A DNA stretch of 64,000 nucleotides from SAR92 clade bacterium H921. Lineage in GTDB: Bacteria > Pseudomonadota > Gammaproteobacteria > Pseudomonadales > Porticoccaceae. Position 1 is the first letter of the stretch. Every line of letters starts with the position of its first letter. The stretch is from assembly GCA_025153755.1 (NCBI GenBank), contig JAOALD010000001.1, positions 310,001-374,000 on the forward strand. The letters run 5' to 3'. Shown here in pieces: positions 9,490-18,794 of the stretch. The position numbers and the translations under genes are program-made. Below the pieces are notes generated by a model, which was given only the letters and a program-made list of their open reading frames with translations, did not search any database and was not told where the DNA came from.

Positions 9490-10842
9490 ATGCATATTCA
9501 TATTCTTGGCATCTGTGGCACTTTTATGGGCAGCCTTGCGCAACTGGCTAAGTCTGCTGGACACAGAGTAAGTGGCTGTGATGCCAATGTTTATCCGCCA
9601 ATGAGTACCCAGCTTGAACAGGCGGGAATTACCCTCATCGAGGGCTTTGATCCTCGGCAGCTGGAGCCAGCGCCTGATTTAATTATTGTTGGCAATGCTT
9701 TGTCACGGGGTAATCCCTGTGTCGAATACATGCTGGATCAACGGCTCGCCTATACTTCTGGGCCCCAGTGGCTAGGCGAAAATATACTGCGCCATAAACA
9801 TGTGCTGGCGGTTGCTGGTACCCACGGAAAAACGACTACTAGCAGTATGCTGGCCAAAATTCTCGATATGGCGGGACTCAATCCCGGGTTTTTGATTGGT
9901 GGCGTACCTCAAGATTTTGGTGTGTCAGCAAGACTTGGTGACAGCGAATATTTTGTGGTCGAGGCAGACGAATACGACAGCGCCTTTTTTGATAAGCGCT
10001 CTAAGTTTGTCCACTACTTTAGCAACAGATTAATTATTAATAACTTAGAATTTGATCATGCCGATATTTTTGAAGACTTGGCGGCGATTCAAAAGCAGTT
10101 TCACCACGCAGTGCGAACGGTATCTAGTAGTGGTACGGTTATTTATCCAGCTGCAGACCCTAATATAGCGGCTGTCATTGAACAGGGTTGTTGGAGTCAG
10201 CAGCAAGCATATGGTACCCAATCATCGGAATGGCAATATCGACTCAAGGCTGAGGATGGATCCAGCTTTGAGGTGATGTATGGAGATCAGGTTGTGGGTG
10301 TAACCTGGCAGCAGGTTGGCCTACACAATGTGCTGAATGGATTAGCGGCAATTATTGCCGCCCACGAAGTGGGGATAAGCCTCGAGCAATGTTGCCTGGG
10401 GCTCAGTGATTTTGTGGGTGTTAAACGCCGCATGGAAGTAATTTATGAAAACTTGGGTGTTACTGTCTATGACGATTTTGCCCACCATCCAACTGCGATT
10501 AAAACAACCATCGAGGGCCTGCGCGCCAAGGTTGGGCACGACAAAATTATTGCAGTGATTGAGCCGCGCTCAGCGACCATGAAGCTGGGTATACACCAGC
10601 AGACACTGAGTGCATCAGTAGACAGCTCGGACCAGGTTTACTGGTATCAAAACGCGTCGATTGATTGGGACATTAATGCTCTAGCCGAGGCCTGTTCTGT
10701 GCCAGCTAAGGCAACAGCAGATGTTGAACAGCTACTGGAGTTGGTCAGTCAAGCGGCAGCCCCAGGCACCCATATTGTAATTATGAGCAATGGTGGATTC
10801 GAAGGGTTCCACCGTCGATTAACAGAATGTCTAGGTCGATAA
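9490..10842 (+). CDS. mpl: Murein tripeptide ligase
   Basis: The 450 residues form a Mur-ligase family enzyme that attaches recycled L-Ala-gamma-D-Glu-meso-DAP to UDP-MurNAc in peptidoglycan recycling. The N-terminal HILGICGTFMG is the Mpl version of the UDP-binding loop, and the ATP loop is GTHGKTTTSSM at about residue 111. The VEADEYDSAFF, NNLEFDHADIF and DDFAHHPTAI motifs separate Mpl from MurC. The stop overlaps the convergent dtd stop by 12 bases. Confidence 0.93.
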   Translation: MHIHILGICGTFMGSLAQLAKSAGHRVSGCDANVYPPMSTQLEQAGITLIEGFDPRQLEPAPDLIIVGNALSRGNPCVEYMLDQRLAYTSGPQWLGENILRHKHVLAVAGTHGKTTTSSMLAKILDMAGLNPGFLIGGVPQDFGVSARLGDSEYFVVEADEYDSAFFDKRSKFVHYFSNRLIINNLEFDHADIFEDLAAIQKQFHHAVRTVSSSGTVIYPAADPNIAAVIEQGCWSQQQAYGTQSSEWQYRLKAEDGSSFEVMYGDQVVGVTWQQVGLHNVLNGLAAIIAAHEVGISLEQCCLGLSDFVGVKRRMEVIYENLGVTVYDDFAHHPTAIKTTIEGLRAKVGHDKIIAVIEPRSATMKLGIHQQTLSASVDSSDQVYWYQNASIDWDINALAEACSVPAKATADVEQLLELVSQAAAPGTHIVIMSNGGFEGFHRRLTECLGR

Positions 10843-11271
10843 CATAACGGTTACCGGGCCATCGTTGCACAGATTTACCTGCATATCAGCTCCAAAAATA
10901 CCACTTTCAACGGCGGCGCAATGACTAGATTTAGCCTGAGCTAAAAAATAATCATAGAGTGCTTTTGCATGGTCCGGAGGAGCGGCATTTGAAAAGCCCG
11001 GACGCAGACCCTTGCTGGTATTTGCTGCCAACGTGAACTGAGAAACTACCAATAGGCCGCCACCTATGTCGCTGGCTGAGAGGTTCATCTTGCCATCGGC
11101 ATCAGAAAAAATTCTATAGCTGAGTACCTTTTTCAAAAGTTGGTCCGCTTTGCTCTGGTTATCTTCTTTTTGGATACCCAGCAACAATAGTATGCCCTGA
11201 TCGATTTCCCCATTAACCTGATTATTAATAGTTACTGAGGCTGAAGACACTCGCTGAATCAATCCCAACAT
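10831..11271 (-). CDS. dtd: D-aminoacyl-tRNA deacylase
   Basis: The 146 residues match bacterial DTD, which hydrolyses D-aminoacyl-tRNA and mischarged Gly-tRNA(Ala) to protect translation. The SQFTLAA motif and the C-terminal Gly-cisPro motif in NDGPVTVML form the chirality-checking site. It lies one base downstream of the prolyl iminopeptidase gene and is probably in the same transcript. Confidence 0.93.
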   Translation of the reverse strand: MLGLIQRVSSASVTINNQVNGEIDQGILLLLGIQKEDNQSKADQLLKKVLSYRIFSDADGKMNLSASDIGGGLLVVSQFTLAANTSKGLRPGFSNAAPPDHAKALYDYFLAQAKSSHCAAVESGIFGADMQVNLCNDGPVTVMLST

Positions 11272-11272
11272 A

Positions 11273-12235
11273 CTAGTTGCGCTCTCTATTTATCTGATAG
11301 GCAAGTTGCTCTGTTGCACAGACTAGGGCATCGGTGATCCCAGGCTCACCTGACGAGTGGCCACCATCGCTAACAATTCTTAGTTTTGCCTCGGGCCAGG
11401 CATCGCTCAGATCAAAAGCCTGCTTAACTGGACACACCATATCGTAGCGCCCATGCACAATGGTACCCGGTATGTCTTTTAATTTGTAAGCATTGCAAAT
11501 AATTTGGTTGGGTTCAAGAAAGGCTTTATTGATAAAGAAATGCGCTTCGATACGTGCCATTGCCACAGCTGTGTGTGGGTTACCCAAATGGCTTACTAGG
11601 GCATCGTTGGCATACAAGGTGGCACAGCGAGCCTCCCATATAGCCCAGGCCTTAGCTGCGGCCATGCGTTCAATTTCATTGTTGCCAGTCAGGCGGGCGT
11701 GGTAAGCCTTAACCATGTCGCCGCGCTCTGCCTGAGGAATAATCTGCATATATTGTTGCCAGTAGTCTGGAAAAACCTGACTGGCACCATATTGATAAAA
11801 CCACTGAATATCTTCATCGCGGCAGAGAAAAATACCACGCAAAATCATCCCCATTACTAGTTCCGGATAAGTCTGAGCATACACTAGGCCAAGTGTTGAA
11901 CCCCATGAGCCGCCGAAAATTACCCAGCGCGCTATACCCAGTGTTATGCGAATAGTCTCTATGTCTGCGATCAGCGCAGCTGTGTTGTTATCCTCGAGAC
12001 TGGCGTAGGGTTTGGACTGTCCTGAGCCCCGTTGATCGAACAAAATAATACGATATTTTTCTGGGTCAAAAAAACAGCGATCGCTCACTCTAGTGCCTCC
12101 GCCTGGCCCACCATGGACAAATAACAGGGGGATACCCTCCGGATTACCAGATTCTTCGACATAGAGTTGATGGGGTTCTGTCACAGAGATATGCCCGGTG
12201 CTATAGGGATGGATGGCTGGAAAAGCTTTTCGCAT
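11273..12235 (-). CDS. pip: Prolyl iminopeptidase
   Basis: The 320 residues form an alpha/beta hydrolase of peptidase family S33 that releases N-terminal proline from peptides in the cytosol. The oxyanion loop is HGGPGGG, the nucleophile elbow is GGSWGS, and the acid and histidine fall in HGRYDMV and DGGHSSGEPG. Pip-dtd is a common gammaproteobacterial pair. Confidence 0.93.
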   Translation of the reverse strand: MRKAFPAIHPYSTGHISVTEPHQLYVEESGNPEGIPLLFVHGGPGGGTRVSDRCFFDPEKYRIILFDQRGSGQSKPYASLEDNNTAALIADIETIRITLGIARWVIFGGSWGSTLGLVYAQTYPELVMGMILRGIFLCRDEDIQWFYQYGASQVFPDYWQQYMQIIPQAERGDMVKAYHARLTGNNEIERMAAAKAWAIWEARCATLYANDALVSHLGNPHTAVAMARIEAHFFINKAFLEPNQIICNAYKLKDIPGTIVHGRYDMVCPVKQAFDLSDAWPEAKLRIVSDGGHSSGEPGITDALVCATEQLAYQINRERN

Positions 12236-12336
12236 GATAGAGGGTTCCTGATGACTAGGTTATCAAGCTAATATAGTAAACATTGAACTGCTACACCACT
12301 GTAAATAAAAGCGGTTATCGAACCAAGGAATAAATA

Positions 12337-12903
12337 ATGAGCGAGCACAGACGCTGTACTTGGTGTGGGAACGACCCGCTATACCAGAACTACCATGACA
12401 ATGAGTGGGGCGTGCCCTGTCGCGATGATCAAAAGTTATTTGAGTTTTTGATATTAGAAGGTGCCCAGGCCGGATTGTCGTGGATTACTATTTTGCGCAA
12501 GCGCGAAGCTTACCGCCGAGCCTTTGCTGACTTTGATGTGCGCAAGGTAGCGGCCTTTACCGCCATCGATATTGAGCGATGTGTCGAGGATACCGGCATT
12601 GTGCGCAATCGCCTAAAGATTAATAGTGCAGTTTCAAATGCACGATTATTTATTGATATTCAGCGGGAGTTTGGCAGTTTTAGTGATTATTTCTGGGGCT
12701 ATGTGAATAACCGACCAATTGTTAATTACTGGGCTAATCAGAGTCAGATACCGGCGACAACTCCGCTGTCTGATTTAATCGCCAGAGATATGAAAAAACG
12801 CGGCTTTAAGTTCTTTGGGTCGACTATCTGCTATGCGTATATGCAGGCTATGGGGCAGGTTAACGACCACACCACAGACTGTTATCGACACGAACAGTGC
12901 TAA
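12337..12903 (+). CDS. tag: DNA-3-methyladenine glycosylase I
   Basis: The 188 residues match Tag, which removes 3-methyladenine from alkylated DNA. Visible features are the zinc-binding N-terminus RCTWCG with YHDNEWGVP, and the substrate pocket region EGAQAGLSWITIL. The zinc-binding Cys/His near the C-terminus (YRHEQC) is also present. It is monocistronic and convergent with the GGDEF gene. Confidence 0.95.
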   Translation: MSEHRRCTWCGNDPLYQNYHDNEWGVPCRDDQKLFEFLILEGAQAGLSWITILRKREAYRRAFADFDVRKVAAFTAIDIERCVEDTGIVRNRLKINSAVSNARLFIDIQREFGSFSDYFWGYVNNRPIVNYWANQSQIPATTPLSDLIARDMKKRGFKFFGSTICYAYMQAMGQVNDHTTDCYRHEQC

Positions 12904-12910
12904 CTGGCGA

Positions 12911-13960
12911 CTAGCCCGCCACGACCATATCGCGGCCCATCTGTTTAGCCTGATAGAGACCATTTTCAGCGGTTGACAGCAGGTCGTCAATATCGATGCA
13001 TTTATCAATAGAGGCAATTCCGATACTCAATGAGATCATAAGTTTGTCTCCCCGAGCATCCATATCCAGTTCGCTGGCTGCTAATCGCAGTCGCTCGGCA
13101 ATATGGGTCGCTGTTTTATTGCTGGCGCAGGGCAACAGCACCATAAATTCATTGTCGCCCCAGCGTGCGACTGTGTCTTCTCGGCGCAGTGCATCGCTGA
13201 GAACCTGGCCCATGGCGAGGAGAACTCGGTCACCCGCATCATGACCATAGCGATCGTTGATGAATTTAAAGTTATCCAAATCCGCCAGCAAGATTGAGAA
13301 CGGCTGATGGATGCGTCTGTACTGCTGATATTTGTGCTCTAGACGGCTTTCCATACTGTTGCGATTGGGCAGTTGAGTAAGTTGGTCTTGATGGGTAATT
13401 TGATCAACCCGTGATGAAAGGTCCTTGTACTTACTGAGGTTCTTAAAGCGAGAGCTGTCCATCGCAAGGGCAAAGACCGCCAAAATAACGTAAGCAGACA
13501 GAAAGCGTGCCACTACAACATCGTTGTAATTGGGCGGGTTAAAAGGCATAGATGTACCGACCATTATCCAGGTAGCAGCAGCGAAAATACCAATTAACAT
13601 AAACAAGCTATCGCGATAACCAAAGGCTCCTACAATGACAGGCACAGTGGTCAGGCACCACATAAGTGATGAGGTGCCTGAGGCGCCTAGCAGGAGACCG
13701 AAAAAACCAATCACCAGAGTGCTAGCAAGCAGCAAACGGGCTAGGTTATGGCGATTGAAAATATAGAAAATACCGAGGGCAAAGAGAAGTACCCCAGCAA
13801 TCGCAAGATAAAATGTAGCCAGAGCCATCTCGCCTTGGAAGTAGGAATACAAGGCGAACATGATCGCAATGATTTCTTGTCCCATCAGTGAGAAGGACAG
13901 AAAACCGCCGGTAACTAAATCCTTGTTATCCACTTTCGCCATACTAGGCCTTGGAGACAC
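12911..13960 (-). CDS. Membrane GGDEF protein with degenerate active site
   Basis: The 349 residues comprise about six N-terminal transmembrane helices (residues 15-165) of MASE type, a short coiled linker and a C-terminal GGDEF domain. The catalytic motif reads GDNEF in RWGDNEFMVLL instead of GGDEF, with the metal-binding Asp replaced by Asn, so cyclase activity is doubtful. The inhibitory I-site RxxD is intact as RRED five residues upstream. It may therefore be a c-di-GMP receptor rather than a synthase, which is an inference. Confidence 0.85.
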   Translation of the reverse strand: MSPRPSMAKVDNKDLVTGGFLSFSLMGQEIIAIMFALYSYFQGEMALATFYLAIAGVLLFALGIFYIFNRHNLARLLLASTLVIGFFGLLLGASGTSSLMWCLTTVPVIVGAFGYRDSLFMLIGIFAAATWIMVGTSMPFNPPNYNDVVVARFLSAYVILAVFALAMDSSRFKNLSKYKDLSSRVDQITHQDQLTQLPNRNSMESRLEHKYQQYRRIHQPFSILLADLDNFKFINDRYGHDAGDRVLLAMGQVLSDALRREDTVARWGDNEFMVLLPCASNKTATHIAERLRLAASELDMDARGDKLMISLSIGIASIDKCIDIDDLLSTAENGLYQAKQMGRDMVVAG

Positions 13961-14047
13961 TCCCTGACCTTTTATAGTAGATCAAATGTTTCATTAAATC
14001 TAAGTTTGGCCACAGATATACCCTAACCGGCGATCACGACATAGAAC

Positions 14048-15859
14048 TTACTTGGGTGCGCGCTTGCGAGCGGTTTCGGTCAAAAGTTTCTTACGTAGGC
14101 GAATACTGTCTGGCGTTACCTCTACCAGCTCATCATCTTCAATAAACTCTAGAGCCTGTTCCAGGGTGTGCTTGATCGGCGGCACTAGGGTCAGTGCTTC
14201 GTCTGTACCAGAGGCGCGAACGTTAGTTAGCTGTTTACCTTTAATAGGGTTGACGACCAGGTCATTGTTGCGAGAGTGTATGCCAACAATTTGGCCTTCA
14301 TAGACATCGATAGCATGGCCCAGAAATAGGCGCCCGCGCGCCTGAATATTAAACAGTGCGAAAGCGGCAGTTTTACCCTTAACCATGCTGACTAGGGCGC
14401 CGTTTTGGCGGCTATGAGCCTCGCCTTCTTTGAGTGGGCCATATTTATCAAAGATGCTGGTCATAATGCCGGAACCAGAGGTTAGCGTGAGGAAGGTGCC
14501 GCGGAAACCAATTAGGCCACGTGAGGGCATAGAGAACTCTAGGCGCACGCGCCCTTTGCCGTCAGGCTCCATATTGGTTAGTTCGGCTTTGCGTTGGCCG
14601 AGCTCTTCCATCACCGACCCCTGATGCTGATCTTCAACATCAATAACAACCTGCTCATAGGGTTCCAGTACCTTGCCGTCTATAACCTTAGTCACGACTT
14701 CAGGGCGAGATACACCCATTTCAAAGCCTTCACGACGCATGGTTTCAATCAATACCGACAGATGCAGCTCGCCGCGACCAGAAACAATAAACTTATCTGG
14801 TGAATCACCTTGTTTAACACGCAGTGCCACGTTGTGAATCAGTTCTTGGTCAAGGCGGTCTTTAATATTTCTGGTGGTAACATACTTGCCTTCCAGTCCT
14901 GCAAAGGGTGAGTTGTTAACAATAAAGGTCATGCTCACGGTTGGCTCATCAACACTAAGAGCAGGCAATGCTTCAATATGTTCCGGATCGCACAGGGTGT
15001 CTGAGATGCCCAGACCGTCAATACCATTGATGCAAACGATATCTCCTGCTTCGGCTAAGTCAGTCTCTACTTGGTCTAGACCTAGGTAACCTTTTACATT
15101 GAGAACCTTGCCTTTGCGTTCTTTGTCATCGGCAGATTTAACCACTACCTGCTGGCCGGGCTTAAGCGTACCTCGGGTAATACGGCCAACACCAATAACA
15201 CCGACATAGGGATCATAGGCTAGTGCTGAAATTTGCATTTGGAATGGACCATCACTGTCGACCTTGGGGCTGGGGACATCTGCGACAATCATTTCGTACA
15301 GCGGCGTCATATCTTCCGCCATATCTTCAAGTTCGGTTCCGGCAATACCATTGAGTGCCGAAGCGTAGATAACGGGAAAATCTAATTGCTCGTCTGTTGC
15401 TCCCAGGCTATCGAATAGGTCGAATACCTGATCCATTACCCAGTCAGGTCGTGCGCCAGGTCGGTCGACCTTATTGATTACAACAATTGGGCGCAGACCC
15501 TGCTCGAACGCTTTTGAAGTAACAAACCGTGTCTGCGGCATCGGACCATCAACGGCATCGACTAGCAACAATACTGAGTCAACCATCGATAGTACCCGTT
15601 CTACTTCGCCGCCGAAGTCGGCGTGACCCGGGGTGTCCACTATGTTGATGCGGTAGTCATTCCATTTAATGGCGGTATTTTTTGCCAAAATGGTAATGCC
15701 ACGCTCTTTTTCTTGATCGTTTGAGTCCATAAGCCGCTCAGAACCCACATCTTTTCTATCAAGAGTGCCTGATTGACTAAGAAGTTTATCGACCAGAGTA
15801 GTCTTACCGTGGTCAACGTGGGCGATGATGGCAATGTTTCGCAAGTTTTCAATGGACAT
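14048..15859 (-). CDS. typA: Ribosome-associated GTPase TypA/BipA
   Basis: A 603-residue translational GTPase of the EF-G family that assists 50S assembly and stress adaptation. The G motifs [19 protein letters not shown] and NKVDRP are present, followed by the BipA-specific C-terminal domain. An upstream in-frame extension exists, but the start chosen here ([11 protein letters not shown]) matches the family N-terminus and length. The typA position next to thiI and glnA matches Pseudomonas. Confidence 0.95.
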   Translation of the reverse strand: MSIENLRNIAIIAHVDHGKTTLVDKLLSQSGTLDRKDVGSERLMDSNDQEKERGITILAKNTAIKWNDYRINIVDTPGHADFGGEVERVLSMVDSVLLLVDAVDGPMPQTRFVTSKAFEQGLRPIVVINKVDRPGARPDWVMDQVFDLFDSLGATDEQLDFPVIYASALNGIAGTELEDMAEDMTPLYEMIVADVPSPKVDSDGPFQMQISALAYDPYVGVIGVGRITRGTLKPGQQVVVKSADDKERKGKVLNVKGYLGLDQVETDLAEAGDIVCINGIDGLGISDTLCDPEHIEALPALSVDEPTVSMTFIVNNSPFAGLEGKYVTTRNIKDRLDQELIHNVALRVKQGDSPDKFIVSGRGELHLSVLIETMRREGFEMGVSRPEVVTKVIDGKVLEPYEQVVIDVEDQHQGSVMEELGQRKAELTNMEPDGKGRVRLEFSMPSRGLIGFRGTFLTLTSGSGIMTSIFDKYGPLKEGEAHSRQNGALVSMVKGKTAAFALFNIQARGRLFLGHAIDVYEGQIVGIHSRNNDLVVNPIKGKQLTNVRASGTDEALTLVPPIKHTLEQALEFIEDDELVEVTPDSIRLRKKLLTETARKRAPK

Positions 15860-16229
15860 TAGAGATACCAGTAGGCGCAAAAAGCCGCGATTATACGAGA
15901 ATCCAAGGAAACTACTACCGTTCTTTTTGCCCAGGCCAGACTTCTTCTTCAGGAACCGAATTAAGTTAGGGCAACATTCACTCGACTGGCGACCAGTGTT
16001 GAGCAAAAAATGGCTTATGGCGGGGTCTTTGATATGAGGGTAAAACAGAGCTAGGCGGCCCTAGCCTCTTGGGCCCACGCAACAATTTGCCAGTGCCTGT
16101 ATTTGGTAGCCAATTTTTAACTTAGCCCAATAATCAACCATTAAATATAGTCTGAAATGGCATAAGCTTAGTGTGGACCCTGATAAAAAACGCTTCCCGA
16201 CTCAAGTTGGAGTTAGGTCTTGAGTAATA
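15860..16229. other. Gene-free stretch upstream of typA
   Basis: These 370 bases lie between typA and the downstream end of the rhodanese gene. An in-frame N-terminal extension of typA covers part of it, but its composition is unlike protein. A short inverted repeat (ACTCAAG/CTTGAGT at about 16200-16225) could end the rhodanese transcript, though it lacks an immediate T-run. Nothing else was recognised. Confidence 0.4.
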
Positions 16230-16589
16230 CTAAGATTTGATGCTAAACATTCCGACCTTGCTGAAGCCTTTTTCACGCATTAACGCCGCTTGCAGCCGGC
16301 TCATAATGCCTTTATCGCAGTACAGCAGGTAGCAAATGTCTGGATCTAGCTGATCCAGTTGCTGCTCAAGGCTATAAAAAGGTAGCTCTATACACCGGTT
16401 AGCGCCGGTCTCTAATGGCTTTGCTTCCACTTCTGCCGGGTGACGAATGTCGATAATAATATCGCCGACCCTAGGCTGGGTAAAAGTTGTAGCATCACTG
16501 CTAGCGCTGTTTGGTGATGAGTGGCTAATAGGAGCGTCCTCGATGATAAAATGGCGCAAAAAGATGACAGGGCCGGGTTGCGCGGGCAT
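16230..16589 (-). CDS. Stand-alone ThiI-type rhodanese domain
   Basis: The 119 residues match the C-terminal rhodanese domain of ThiI: DIIIDIRHPAE, then KPLE, LPFYSLEQQ, and the active-site loop LLYCDKGIMSR with catalytic Cys91. The THUMP and PP-loop domains of full ThiI (about 480 residues) are absent. The gene occupies the syntenic thiI position between typA and glnA. It has a strong Shine-Dalgarno (GGGAGG, seven bases before ATG), so it looks like a functional short gene rather than debris. The first 40 residues are low-complexity. The likely role is sulfur transfer for thiamine thiazole, inferred from published work on Salmonella ThiI. Confidence 0.8.
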   Translation of the reverse strand: MPAQPGPVIFLRHFIIEDAPISHSSPNSASSDATTFTQPRVGDIIIDIRHPAEVEAKPLETGANRCIELPFYSLEQQLDQLDPDICYLLYCDKGIMSRLQAALMREKGFSKVGMFSIKS

Positions 16590-16631
16590 TATACGCCTCC
16601 CGAATAGAATAATTCTATTTCAATTGAAATA

Positions 16632-16648
16632 TGCACAAAAATGGTGCG
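16632..16648 (+). promoter_or_regulatory. NtrC binding site 1 upstream of glnA
   Basis: TGCACAAAAATGGTGCG fits the NtrC dyad consensus (GCAC, spacer, TGGTGC). It is centred 30 bases upstream of a second site, which is close to three helical turns. Confidence 0.8.
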
Positions 16649-16661
16649 CAATAACTCATAA

Positions 16662-16678
16662 TGCACTATTATGGTGCG
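16662..16678 (+). promoter_or_regulatory. NtrC binding site 2 upstream of glnA
   Basis: TGCACTATTATGGTGCG fits the NtrC dyad. Its centre is about 139 bases upstream of the predicted sigma-54 start site, a normal enhancer distance. Confidence 0.8.
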
Positions 16679-16782
16679 TTTGTGGGGTGGTTTGAGCGCT
16701 GGTTGATGTCACACCTGCTTCCCAACCCCTTTATTACGCGGTGTTGATGTCTTTGGTGGCCAAAACTCTAGGCTCAAATCAT

Positions 16783-16798
16783 TGGCATGACAATTGCT
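16783..16798 (+). promoter_or_regulatory. Sigma-54 promoter of glnA
   Basis: TGGCATGACAATTGCT fits the sigma-54 consensus TGGCAC-N5-TTGCA, with GG and GC at the -24 and -12 positions and correct spacing. Transcription would start near 16809. Confidence 0.8.
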
Positions 16799-16903
16799 AT
16801 ATTTTTCTGGGAAAACCTAAAACTTTTAGATAGGCCAGACCGGTTTCGATGCGCCGACTGGCTGTTAATTAAAGCATTAATAGATTCCATAGTGGAGGAT
16901 ACA

Positions 16904-18310
16904 ATGTCTGAGAAGACTCTTAACCTGATCAAAGATAGCGAAGCCCGGTGGGTTGACCTTCGGTTCACTGATACCAAAGGCAAGGAACAGCATGTTTCTA
17001 TTCCTATTAGTGAAGTTGGCGATGATTTTTTTACTGAAGGCAAAATGTTTGATGGCTCGTCTATTGCTGGTTGGAAGGGCATTAACGAATCCGACATGAT
17101 CCTGATGCCTGACGATAGCACGGCGGTATTGGATCCCTTTACCGATGAAACAACAGTTATCGTTCGTTGTGGCATTGTTGAGCCTTCTACTATGCAAGGT
17201 TATGAGAGAGATCCACGCTCCATCGCACTGCGCGCTGAACAGTACCTAAACTCTACTGGATTGGGCGACACTGCCTACTTTGGTCCAGAGCCAGAGTTCT
17301 TTGTTTTTGACGATATCAAATGGGGTGCCGACATGAGCGGCAACTTCTACAAGATTAACTCTGACGAAGCTGCATGGTCTTCCTCTGCTGACATGCCTGA
17401 TGGAAATATGGGCCATAGACCCGGCGTTAAAGGAGGCTACTTCCCAGTGCCACCAGTCGACAGTCTGCATGACCTGCGTGCCGCTATGTGTGGCGCCATG
17501 GAACAGATGGGCCTCGATATCGAAGTTCATCACCATGAAGTGGGAACAGCGGGCCAGTGTGAGATTGGCGCTCGCTTTGATACTTTGGTTGCTAAAGCTG
17601 ACCAGGTGCAGATCCTCAAATACTGCGTCCACAATGTGGCTCATGCCTATGGTAAGACAGCGACCTTTATGCCTAAGCCAATTGTGGGTGACAACGGATC
17701 TGGTATGCACTGTCACATGTCTTTCTCTAAAGATGGCGACAACCAGTTCGCTGGTGATGCCTATGCGGGCTTGAGCGAAACGGCTCTGTATTACATTGGC
17801 GGCATTATCAAGCATGCCAAGGCTCTAAACGCCTTTGCCAATGCTTCTACAAATTCCTACAAGCGTCTTATTCCGGGCTTTGAAGCACCGGTAATGCTAG
17901 CTTATTCAGCGCGTAACCGCTCTGCTGCTATCCGTATTCCCTATGTGGCAAGCCCGCGTGGCAAGCGTGTAGAGGTACGTTTCGGTGATCCAACAGCCAA
18001 TCCATATCTTATGTTTGCCTCGATGCTGATGGCGGGTCTGGACGGTATTAAGCACAAGATACACCCTGGCGATGCTGCAGACAAAGATCTTTATGATCTG
18101 CCTGCTGAAGAAGCTGCAACTATCCCACAGGTTGCTGGCAGCCTGCGTGAAGCATTGGAAGCGCTAGATGCAGATCGAGAATTCCTGACCGTTGGTGGCG
18201 TTTTCACCGACGATATGATCGATGCCTATATCGACCTAAAGATGGAAGAAGTTTACCGTGTTGAGCACACCACTCATCCGGTTGAGTTCGATATGTACTA
18301 CAGCTGCTAA
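16904..18310 (+). CDS. glnA: Type I glutamine synthetase
   Basis: The 468 residues form a GSI-beta enzyme making glutamine from glutamate, ammonia and ATP as a dodecamer. The ATP/Mg motif [14 protein letters not shown] and the glutamate loop are present. KDLYDLP contains the Tyr adenylylated by GlnE, so activity is covalently controlled. The start was chosen for the Shine-Dalgarno GTGGAGGA and for N-terminal match to E. coli GlnA; an upstream ATG lacks both. Expression is driven by the NtrC-dependent promoter just upstream. Confidence 0.96.
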   Translation: MSEKTLNLIKDSEARWVDLRFTDTKGKEQHVSIPISEVGDDFFTEGKMFDGSSIAGWKGINESDMILMPDDSTAVLDPFTDETTVIVRCGIVEPSTMQGYERDPRSIALRAEQYLNSTGLGDTAYFGPEPEFFVFDDIKWGADMSGNFYKINSDEAAWSSSADMPDGNMGHRPGVKGGYFPVPPVDSLHDLRAAMCGAMEQMGLDIEVHHHEVGTAGQCEIGARFDTLVAKADQVQILKYCVHNVAHAYGKTATFMPKPIVGDNGSGMHCHMSFSKDGDNQFAGDAYAGLSETALYYIGGIIKHAKALNAFANASTNSYKRLIPGFEAPVMLAYSARNRSAAIRIPYVASPRGKRVEVRFGDPTANPYLMFASMLMAGLDGIKHKIHPGDAADKDLYDLPAEEAATIPQVAGSLREALEALDADREFLTVGGVFTDDMIDAYIDLKMEEVYRVEHTTHPVEFDMYYSC

Positions 18311-18334
18311 CAAGCGCTAGCTACAAAATCGAGC

Positions 18335-18371
18335 AGGCCTGTCATTCTTTGAATGGCGGGCCTTTTCTTTG
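18335..18371 (+). terminator. Rho-independent terminator after glnA
   Basis: A 13-bp stem starting AGGCCTGTCATTC (18335-18347) pairs with GAATGGCGGGCCT (18351-18363), with two G-U pairs and a TTT loop. TTTTCTTT follows. Confidence 0.85.
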
Positions 18372-18621
18372 CCTCAAATGTACCTAATGTCGACTACTGA
18401 GAATTACCCTTCCGTCTAGACTGCACGGCACTACCTCTTTTGCTTGGCTCCTAGCTTCTCATCACGCATTGATCGGTACATGATTAGTGACTAATAGGGG
18501 AATATCATCTGAGCAGATAATCCCGCCGCTAAAAGAGACTGAAAAAAGGGCAATATGCCACCTATATAAGCCCCCTATTTCCGGCTGCCCTGAGCAGTGA
18601 GGCCCTAATAAGGATACATGC

Positions 18622-18636
18622 GCACCATAATGGTGC
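18622..18636 (+). promoter_or_regulatory. NtrC binding site upstream of ntrB
   Basis: GCACCATAATGGTGC is a near-perfect NtrC dyad in the 484-bp glnA-ntrB gap, about 135 bases upstream of the predicted ntrB sigma-54 start site. Confidence 0.82.
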
Positions 18637-18737
18637 ATACTTGTCGTTGGCGCTCCTCAATATTATTGACGATAGACAGAGACAACCCATTCTACTGACA
18701 TACAGCCGCCTTATTTGGCTGGTAAGTCATTATATTT

Positions 18738-18753
18738 TGGCCTGCTTATTGCA
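18738..18753 (+). promoter_or_regulatory. Sigma-54 promoter of ntrBC
   Basis: TGGCCTGCTTATTGCA has the -24 TGGC, five-base spacer and -12 TTGCA of a sigma-54 promoter. The predicted start site is near 18764, 31 bases before the ntrB ATG. Confidence 0.7.
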
Positions 18754-18794
18754 AGTGTTGGAGTATGAAAAATAATTACTCGAATTAAACATTT

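Noticed and set aside
14048-16006. A longer TypA starting at 16006 with 49 extra residues
   Set aside because: The extension is not protein-like for this family, and [11 protein letters not shown] at 15859 matches TypA N-termini.
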